Shown: piece after piece, positions 58,553 through 64,000 of the stretch | Numbering within the stretch: position 1 is the stretch's first letter | Layout of the letters: each line of letters starts with the position of its first letter | Source of the DNA: Lactiplantibacillus plantarum | GTDB taxonomy: Bacteria; Bacillota; Bacilli; Lactobacillales; Lactobacillaceae | Assembly (NCBI RefSeq): GCF_014131735.1 | Contig: NZ_CP039121.1 | Coordinates: 3,100,001-3,164,000 of the forward strand | Length of the DNA: 64,000 nucleotides | Direction of reading: 5' to 3' | The notes under the pieces: generated by a model | What the model was told of the DNA's origin: nothing | The model's input: only the letters and a program-made list of their open reading frames with translations | Databases searched by the model: none | Translations under genes and position numbers: made by a program

Positions 58553-60196
58553 ATGAGTTTATCCGGAACACACAAATTAATTTTAACAATCGGCAGCGTG
58601 GTCATTATTGGCGGCATCGGCTTTACCGTCAACGCCCACTCACACCCAGCTACGACTAAACAATCACAAGTTATCAACCTATCAGCTGGCTCAGAAATTA
58701 TGAGCTTAGATCCCGCTAAAATGACGGACAGCGTTTCTAATAGCCAAGTCACCCAAGTTGACGAGGGGCTCTATCGGCTGAACAGTCAGAGCCAACCCGT
58801 CAACGCTTTGGCTACTAAGACAACTGTTACCAATGGTGGTCATACCTATATCATTCAATTACGCCACGATGCGCGCTGGAGTAACGGTAACAGGGTGACC
58901 GCTCACGATTTTGTCTATTCATGGAGACGAACTCTTGATCCAAAAAGTAAATCTGAATTCACCTATGTCTTCACGAACATTAAAAATGCTGACGCCATTG
59001 CAGCCGGCAAGAAAAAGCCATCAACCCTTGGTGTCAAAGCTAATGGTGACTATCAATTAACAATCACGTTAAGCAAACCCGTCGCCTACTTTAAAAAGAT
59101 TTTAGCTGTTTCGACCTTTTATCCGGTCAATCAACCTGCTGTTAACAAATACGGGAAGAAGTACGGGACTTCAGCCGCGACGACCGTCTACAACGGGCCA
59201 TTTACGCTTACTGGCTGGACCGGGACTAATAATACGTGGACCTTAAAGAAAAATTCAGCTTATTACGATCACAAACTGGTGAAACTGCACCAAATCAATT
59301 ATCAGGTTATTAAGTCCAATACGACTGCCTATAATTTATATCAATCTAATAAGTTAGATAGTGTGACACTTAATGGCGAGCAGAGTGTCCAGAATAAAAA
59401 TAATCAAGAACTCAAAACACTTGCAGGTGGTCAAATCAGCTTTATTCAATACAATCACCATGACCATGTAGCAGCCAACCGTGAACTCCGCACCGCTTTA
59501 TCCTTAGCAATCAACCGGTCGCAACTGACCAACAAAGTTCTAGAAAATGGTTCGCTTCCAGCCAAAAGCTTTGGTGTGCGCAATATGGCTAAGAATCCTA
59601 AAACTGGTACCGATTTTGTCAATGATGCGACCGTTGATGGTACTGTTAATTATAATCTCAACCAGGCTCGAGCCGCTTATCATAAAGCACAACAACAATT
59701 GGGCAAAAAATCGCTAACGTTAACGATTACTTGTGGTGATGATGACAACTCACATCAGGTCGCTGAATTCATCCAGGGACAATTGACCAGTCACCTCCCC
59801 GGACTAAAGGTAACAATCAAGGCAATGCCATTTACCGCAATGCTAGGTAAAGTGTCCAAGGGAGCCTTCCAGCTTAATTTAACTAGCTGGAGTATGGATT
59901 TTGCCGACCCTTCACAATCATTAACAATTTTGACTGGCGACAGCAACTCCAACATGGGCCACTATCAAAGCAAGGCTTACGACCAGGCAATGCAAGCCGC
60001 TGATGGTCCAGATGCTTTGAACGCGACCAAGCGCTATCAAGACTTAGTTCAAGCCGCTAAAACGGCGCTAACTGATCAGGCCGTGACCCCACTCTATGAA
60101 GGCCGTTCCCATCTGCTCGTTAAGTCGCACTTAAAGGGCGTCATCTATAATAATTTCAGCGGTGCCGCCAATTATCGGACCGCATATGTGAAGTAA
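58553..60196 (+). CDS. Oligopeptide-binding protein (OppA-like) under Trp T-box control, without lipobox
   Basis: A 547-residue extracellular solute-binding protein family 5 member (RLNSQSQPVNALATKTTV, RWSNGNRVTAHDFVYSWRRT, LSLAINRSQLTNK). It captures peptides for an Opp-type ABC importer, whose other subunits are not nearby. The N-terminus has one hydrophobic stretch (LILTIGSVVIIGGIGFTVNA), but no Cys occurs where a lipoprotein would be cleaved. The protein may therefore be membrane-anchored by an uncleaved helix or released. GGAGG lies 8 nt before the ATG. The T-box ties it to tryptophan shortage. Confidence 0.9.
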   Translation: MSLSGTHKLILTIGSVVIIGGIGFTVNAHSHPATTKQSQVINLSAGSEIMSLDPAKMTDSVSNSQVTQVDEGLYRLNSQSQPVNALATKTTVTNGGHTYIIQLRHDARWSNGNRVTAHDFVYSWRRTLDPKSKSEFTYVFTNIKNADAIAAGKKKPSTLGVKANGDYQLTITLSKPVAYFKKILAVSTFYPVNQPAVNKYGKKYGTSAATTVYNGPFTLTGWTGTNNTWTLKKNSAYYDHKLVKLHQINYQVIKSNTTAYNLYQSNKLDSVTLNGEQSVQNKNNQELKTLAGGQISFIQYNHHDHVAANRELRTALSLAINRSQLTNKVLENGSLPAKSFGVRNMAKNPKTGTDFVNDATVDGTVNYNLNQARAAYHKAQQQLGKKSLTLTITCGDDDNSHQVAEFIQGQLTSHLPGLKVTIKAMPFTAMLGKVSKGAFQLNLTSWSMDFADPSQSLTILTGDSNSNMGHYQSKAYDQAMQAADGPDALNATKRYQDLVQAAKTALTDQAVTPLYEGRSHLLVKSHLKGVIYNNFSGAANYRTAYVK

Positions 60197-60228
60197 CACC
60201 TCATATGTTGCTCCTAAAATTACCCGAC

Positions 60229-60283
60229 CAAAAAGCGTTTCAAGACCGTAGCTTAACCTAAGCCGGCCTTGAAACGCTTTTAG
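60229..60283. terminator. Bidirectional terminator
   Basis: AAAAGCGTTTCAAG/CTTGAAACGCTTTT (60231-60281) between the convergent peptide-binding and PNPOx-like genes. Confidence 0.85.
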
Positions 60284-60298
60284 TATAGGAATCCAGTG

Positions 60299-60733
60299 TT
60301 AATTAAAAGTCAGTGTTTGCTTCTCGCCACCAACACCCGCGTCAACAAAAAGATCAGTTAGTTTTAATTCAAAAACAACGAGTGTCGATCCAATAGCATC
60401 CCAGACTTGTTGATAATTCGGAACTGTTTCTAAATATTGGGGTAGCAAGTCAGTCATCGTCTTAGTTGACCGTTGTAACTTAACGTGTTGGGCTCGTAGA
60501 TATGGATTGCCCGCTGTTCCATCATTAGGAATCGTAATGAATGCAATATCCGGATTCTGGTCATAAACCTTCAAAGCGGGACTTGTCTTAACTGATGAGA
60601 AGTATAGCGTATCTGGTTGTGCTTCGTACCAGACAAAGTTAACAATTTTAACATCTGCTTCATTATTGACGGCCGTGCTGAGGGCAATCTTATTAGTTGA
60701 TTGAACCACTTGTTTTAATAGTGAAATATCCAT
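60299..60733 (-). CDS. Pyridoxamine 5'-phosphate oxidase-like flavin-binding protein
   Basis: A 144-residue split-barrel protein (IALSTAVNNEADVKIVNFVW, LYFSSVKTSPALKVYDQNPD, ITIPNDGTAGNPYLRAQHVK). Family members bind FMN or F420 and act as small oxidoreductases; the true PNPOx substrate residues cannot be confirmed. AAGGAG lies 9 nt before the ATG. It is a single gene with a shared bidirectional terminator. Confidence 0.8.
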   Translation of the reverse strand: MDISLLKQVVQSTNKIALSTAVNNEADVKIVNFVWYEAQPDTLYFSSVKTSPALKVYDQNPDIAFITIPNDGTAGNPYLRAQHVKLQRSTKTMTDLLPQYLETVPNYQQVWDAIGSTLVVFELKLTDLFVDAGVGGEKQTLTFN

Positions 60734-60902
60734 ACCGACAAACTCCTTTTACTCAATTAGTATCATAATTTCATTATACCGCAATTGATAGTTTTAGGAA
60801 CGTACGTTTGTCTAATGTGCTATCATATTTCTATAGCTTAGTTTTTGCTTTAAATGCTATCAACATTATTTATAAACTGAACGCTTCGAAAGTAGTGACC
60901 TT

Positions 60903-61649
60903 ATGAAAATCATCATTGCACCTGCGAAAAAAATGATTATCGACCAAGATGCCTTTCCAGCCCTAACTGAACCAATCTATCTTGATCAGACGCAACAATT
61001 ACTGGCTCAACTGCAACACCTCACCTATCCTGAGGCCAAGACCTTATGGCATTGCAGTGACAAACTAGCCCAACCTAATTATGATTGGCTTCAAAAAATT
61101 GACCTGACCCGCAATCTGACTCCCGCTATTCTCAGTTACAGCGGTATTCAGTACCGTTACATGGCCCCGGACGTCTTTACCCAACCAGCCCTTGACTATA
61201 TTCAGGCAAACTTACGAATCTTGTCAGGTTTTTATGGCATTCTCCGACCGTTTGATGGTATCGTTCCTTATCGGTTAGAAATGCAAGCACGGTTGGCTGT
61301 TGGTCAAGCCAAGAACCTCTATGCGTTTTGGGGCGACCGCCTCTATCAGGCACTGACTCCGCGGCCAGAACCAATTATCAATCTTGCTTCTCAAGAATAT
61401 GCTAAGACCATTGCACCTTATCTGGCTCCGCATCAATCAATGATTGATATTGTCTTTGCAAGCCTTATCGACGGCAAACTCAAGACTAAAGCCACATTAG
61501 CTAAGATGGCACGTGGGGCCATGGTCCGTTTTTTGGCTGAACATCAAATCGATGATGTGACGGCCATTCGCACATTTGACCATCCCGATTATCAATTTGA
61601 CGAGAAGCGCTCGACGGCCAATCGATTCGTCTTTATCTATCAACATTAA
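60903..61649 (+). CDS. yaaA: YaaA/UPF0246 peroxide-stress protein
   Basis: A 248-residue protein of the YaaA family (MKIIIAPAKKM, SGIQYRYMAPDVFT, LRILSGFYGILRPFDGIVPY, YRLEM, INLASQEYAK, RGAMVRFLAEH). In E. coli, YaaA limits intracellular iron and DNA damage under H2O2 and binds DNA. A similar role in a catalase-poor lactobacillus is reasonable but inferred. The start ATG has only a weak ribosome site. It is a single gene followed by a stem without a U-tract. Confidence 0.88.
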   Translation: MKIIIAPAKKMIIDQDAFPALTEPIYLDQTQQLLAQLQHLTYPEAKTLWHCSDKLAQPNYDWLQKIDLTRNLTPAILSYSGIQYRYMAPDVFTQPALDYIQANLRILSGFYGILRPFDGIVPYRLEMQARLAVGQAKNLYAFWGDRLYQALTPRPEPIINLASQEYAKTIAPYLAPHQSMIDIVFASLIDGKLKTKATLAKMARGAMVRFLAEHQIDDVTAIRTFDHPDYQFDEKRSTANRFVFIYQH

Positions 61650-61666
61650 ACATCATCACAGCAATC

Positions 61667-61709
61667 ACCAAAGCGCCCGCAGAAGGCTAACTTCCACAGG
61701 CGCTTTGGT
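61667..61709. terminator. Symmetric stem between yaaA and the iminopeptidase gene
   Basis: ACCAAAGCGCC/GGCGCTTTGGT perfect arms with an inner GAAG/CTTC. There is no T-run on either strand, so terminator function is uncertain. Confidence 0.45.
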
Positions 61710-61800
61710 CTACTTTAAACCTTTTAATAATCATTATAGTGACAGCCAAACAAAATCAGATCACGCCGATAAACTTCTCAATCTAGCTATTCAGCAAATT

Positions 61801-61814
61801 ATTTCCCGGGAAAT
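61801..61814. other. Noc-binding-site-like palindrome (perfect)
   Basis: ATTTCCCGGGAAAT, intergenic, 17 bp beyond the stop codon of the iminopeptidase gene. Confidence 0.7.
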
Positions 61815-61830
61815 GATTACGCTCATTTCT

Positions 61831-62727
61831 CTAATCATGGGCTGCTAGCCAGTGACGCAATCGCGTCATATAGGTCGTGTTTTCATCGATAAACGCCATG
61901 TGACGGCTACGGGGAAATAACGTCCAAGTCGCATGAGGTAACTGGTCGACCATGGTCTTAGCGACTAATGGCGTACACAAATCATCCGTTCCACTGGTGA
62001 CTAAAGTTGGCATCTGCAAATACTGTAATCGGTCGGTATACTCATAATCCGCCAACGTACCAGTCGGATTATATTCATTGGGACCCCACGCTACATTATA
62101 AGCCGTGGTCCCCACCCGTTTTGATCGCCGTAGGAATTCAGGATCATCAGCAGTAATCGGGCCCGACGCATGTTGCGTCATAAAATGTTGATTAGCAGTC
62201 AGGTAGGCAGCACCTGTGAAATCCTGTAACCGTTCTGCTGTCGCAATAGCCGACTGATCCGCTGGGGACATTAACCGAATCATCCGATGCTGTTCCTGAG
62301 CCCACAGTCGGGCTGAAGACAAGGTACTGGCTAAAATCAAACTTTTAATCCCCTGTGGTCGATAGTCACAACCATAAATAATAGCTAGCATACCACCCCA
62401 GGACTGCCCTAGTAAGTGAATCTCGGGTAAGTCTAAATACGTACGTAACGCCTGTAACTCTGCCACCCACGTTGCGGCTTGCCATAATTGATCGTCATCA
62501 GGTATCGATGAACGCCCACAGCCTAATTGATCATACATGACGATTGGTCGTCCCGTTTGAACGGCCAGGTCATCAAATCCTTCAAAGTAATTATGCGTTG
62601 ATCCTGGACCACCATGTAGCAAAACTAACGGTGTCTTATTTGATTGCCGATCCCCTACGATTCGATAATACGTCTGATAACCATTAAATGGCATGTATCC
62701 TTCTTGCACGTCCAAAATATCACTCAC
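61831..62727 (-). CDS. pepI: Prolyl iminopeptidase (PepI/PepR family)
   Basis: A 298-residue serine peptidase with an alpha/beta fold. HGGPG is the oxyanion motif, MYDQLGCGRS follows, the nucleophile Ser is in GQSWGG near residue 109, Asp is in SGTDDLCTP, and His is in PRSRHMAFID. It releases N-terminal Pro or cleaves short prolyl peptides, completing casein or plant peptide use. The start is uncertain: a GTG at 62727 is used, but another GTG six codons later lines up with the usual N-terminus. Heptamer repeats lie in its promoter region. Confidence 0.9.
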   Translation of the reverse strand: MSDILDVQEGYMPFNGYQTYYRIVGDRQSNKTPLVLLHGGPGSTHNYFEGFDDLAVQTGRPIVMYDQLGCGRSSIPDDDQLWQAATWVAELQALRTYLDLPEIHLLGQSWGGMLAIIYGCDYRPQGIKSLILASTLSSARLWAQEQHRMIRLMSPADQSAIATAERLQDFTGAAYLTANQHFMTQHASGPITADDPEFLRRSKRVGTTAYNVAWGPNEYNPTGTLADYEYTDRLQYLQMPTLVTSGTDDLCTPLVAKTMVDQLPHATWTLFPRSRHMAFIDENTTYMTRLRHWLAAHD

Positions 62728-62754
62728 TTTCGTTACTAATTTTTTACTTGTTAC

Positions 62755-62775
62755 GCGTTATGCGTTATGCGTTAT
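62755..62775. repeat. Tandem heptamer repeat in the pepI promoter region
   Basis: Three exact copies of GCGTTAT run head to tail, plus two bases of a fourth. They begin 27 bp upstream of the pepI start. Copy-number change could alter promoter spacing. Confidence 0.7.
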
Positions 62776-62856
62776 GCTAGCCGCTATTTAGCATTAGCCT
62801 TGATTAAAACGTGCCAAACAGATGGATTCCTGTTCGTCAGCAATGCGCGTCCGATT

Positions 62857-63026
62857 CCGACCTCCGGGGCTGGGTGACAATTGCTGGAACGTAAGCCGAC
62901 GTCGATTAGAGCCCGTGCACAACCCGCCCAGTCTCAAATACGAGTCTTATTCTAAGCCGGAAGCAACCCACTTCCGACTAAGAATAATTTGGCTACTGAG
63001 CATTGTCACCCAGCTCCTCCAGTCGG
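62857..63026. repeat. Structured inverted-repeat element, copy A
   Basis: The ends pair as CCGAC/GTCGG and GGGG-CTGGGTGACAAT (62866-62881) with ATTGTCACCCAG-CTCC (63002-63017). An inner hairpin (17-base arms, 62947-62963 and 62971-62987, two mismatches) lies inside. The 170-bp unit carries no convincing gene. Motifs CCGACCTCC, AATTGCTGGAACGT and GTCTCAAATAC recur in inverted orientation in copy B. It looks like a small non-autonomous repeat. Confidence 0.6.
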
Positions 63027-63035
63027 TAAGCCGCT

Positions 63036-63360
63036 CGAATGGCTGATGAACAGCCACTTAACTTGGTACAATTGGTCGCTGACTATTTTGATGATGGAAC
63101 CTTAAAAGAAACGTTAGGGTTACATTAACCACTTTGTTGAGACGTTCGATTATTACTATGGCGATTCCGAAATAGTGAGCTATCACAATGTCATTTTCTA
63201 CCTGACAGCTGCTCGACAAAATTGCTGTTTATGAAGAACAATGATGAGTCCAACAAAAGTTAGGTCCCTTACTGTCTGCCATTCGAATACTGTCCCGACT
63301 GGAAGGCGTTTCTGACAATGCCCAGTGGTGAAATTTCACTTAGCAAGCGTCCTGTGCTTG
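63036..63360 (+). other. Gene-poor stretch with decayed coding remnants
   Basis: Between the two repeat copies no intact gene is visible. Short in-frame pieces read like protein (LVQLVADYFDDGTLKETLGL, stop; then FDYYYGDSEIVSYHNVIFYL in another frame), suggesting a decayed gene of unidentified family. Confidence 0.35.
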
Positions 63361-63375
63361 GTTAGTGAAAGGCCA

Positions 63376-63460
63376 GTATTTGAGACGTGGGTTTTCGGCT
63401 CAAATCTGTGCCCACCACGTTCCGGCAATTGGCAGAAATGCCTGGAGGTCGGTGTAGGAC
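63376..63460. repeat. Structured repeat element, copy B (inverted relative to copy A)
   Basis: On the minus strand from 63452 it reads CCGACCTCC, then AATTGCCGGAACGT, then GTCTCAAATAC near 63376, in the same order as copy A but in opposite orientation. The outer stem of copy A is not conserved; a short GGCA/TGCC hairpin replaces it. Confidence 0.5.
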
Positions 63461-63716
63461 GCGCACTCTAAGCAAGTTTACGCTAACTCGAACTGTTCCC
63501 AGCGAACCTAAGCTGGCTGCTTTTGAATTTAAAAAATGGCACGTTTTAATCATAATCGATGACAAATTAACTCGCACAATGCGTACTTATTCCATTCCAA
63601 TACTAATGTCCACCTGAAAAAGTGAAAAACTTAATTCCATTCTAATACAACTCAAATGACAATGGTGATGTAAGCGCTACAATAGAAGTGCAGAAATAAT
63701 CAGAAACGGGTGAATA

Positions 63717-63872
63717 ATGATGGTATTAAGTATTATTACAGTATTAGGAATGGGATTAATTGCAGCCACTGGTGTGCACTTTATCAATGGCGCACAAGCG
63801 ATGCACGCAGGAACGGTCGGCCATCATGTTGGTCAGATGCCGGCTAACCTTCACCAAATCGACTTACGTTAA
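63717..63872 (+). CDS. Small membrane or secreted protein (51 aa)
   Basis: A 51-codon ORF starting MMVLSIITVLGMGLIAATGV, one hydrophobic N-terminal helix, then a His-rich polar tail with several His and Met (GHHVGQM). A purine-rich GGGTG precedes the double ATG. A TACAAT -10 box is about 35 bp upstream, and a strong terminator follows at once, so a dedicated short transcript is likely. A cre-like TGTAAGCGCT overlaps the -10 region. No family is recognised. Confidence 0.6.
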   Translation: MMVLSIITVLGMGLIAATGVHFINGAQAMHAGTVGHHVGQMPANLHQIDLR

Positions 63873-63898
63873 TCTCTTAAAAATTCACGTTAATTTTT

Positions 63899-63935
63899 AG
63901 CATTGCCGCTGAAACACTGGGCAATGCTTTTTTTG
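63899..63935 (+). terminator. Terminator of the 51-aa gene
   Basis: AGCATTGCC/GGCAATGCT arms are followed by seven T. The last 65 bases of the window show no feature. Confidence 0.9.
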
Positions 63936-64000
63936 TCGTTCCTTTAGCTGACCGTCCTTATCAGTTTGGTGCATTGAGCAGCTTGACAGTCAAGCGTATC

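Noticed and set aside
62755..62775. CRISPR-like repeat.
   Set aside because: The unit is only 7 bp, tandem without spacers; no cas genes in the window.
62822..63046. 74-codon open frame within repeat copy A.
   Set aside because: It lies inside a palindromic non-coding element and has no ribosome site or family resemblance.
63362..63617. Two overlapping open frames on opposite strands in repeat copy B.
   Set aside because: Both run through the repeat and neighbouring non-coding sequence, with no start signals.

Overview
The window comes from a chromosome of Lactiplantibacillus plantarum or a very close relative. The strongest evidence is a complete lactate racemase (lar) region. Its LarA residues His108, His174, Lys184 and His200, LarB Cys221 and LarE Cys176 all fall at the published L. 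plantarum positions. Also characteristic are the linoleate/oleate hydratase, the small heat-shock protein, UPF0397 and UPF0246 proteins and a Trp T-box peptide-binding protein. No rRNA, tRNA, prophage, intact IS or CRISPR array is visible. Three parS-like and four Noc-like palindromes suggest the origin-proximal part of the chromosome.

Layout. 1-3.4 kb: PTS-dependent dihydroxyacetone kinase dhaK-dhaL-dhaM (dhaM cut by the left edge), facing the paralogue dhaQ and the TetR-type activator dhaS, with a DhaS operator between them. 3.6-5.8 kb: a FolT-like ECF S component and an acyl-CoA dehydrogenase/ETF-alpha fusion. 6-9.2 kb: a self-regulated ABC-2 exporter. 9.5-14.1 kb: an SDR enzyme, an AP2-domain protein, a PadR/DUF2812 cluster and a GntR regulator. 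14.3-17.8 kb: an ECF transporter behind a Met-type T-box. 18-24.5 kb: an old yellow enzyme, a zinc-site protein of unknown role, a Lys/Thr-rich secreted protein, oleate hydratase and a nucleoside deoxyribosyltransferase. 24.6-29.5 kb: two aldo/keto reductases (one behind a small ORF and a MerR-type promoter) and two MFS transporters with an ArsR regulator. 29.7-41.4 kb: a frameshifted LytTR/DUF3021 pair, sHsp, a MarR/FMN-reductase pair, PspC, a P-type ATPase, a hydrolase, an amino-acid permease, NUDIX and a HIRAN-WYL-like protein. 41.6-46.1 kb: a GATase and the TPP-riboswitch operon thiM-thiD-thiE-cytX. 46.3-55.8 kb: a quinone-oxidoreductase-like enzyme and the lar system: larA-B-C1-C2-D-E on one strand, and larR with the nickel ECF transporter larMN-Q-O on the other. 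55.8-64 kb: small and unknown genes, a frameshifted nucleotidyltransferase, the Trp T-box peptide-binding protein, YaaA, a prolyl iminopeptidase, and a roughly 1 kb gene-poor stretch with two inverted structured repeats.

How the genes work together. LarR senses lactate and switches on both LarA with its nickel-pincer cofactor machinery (LarB, LarC, LarE) and the nickel importer, with LarD as lactic acid channel. The thi operon salvages thiazole and pyrimidine moieties under TPP control. Two tRNA-sensing T-boxes couple uptake genes to Met and Trp supply. Much of the rest consists of small self-contained regulator/effector pairs typical of the variable lifestyle regions of lactobacilli. Two genes (LytTR and nucleotidyltransferase) carry single-base homopolymer frameshifts that may be strain mutations, phase variation or assembly errors.
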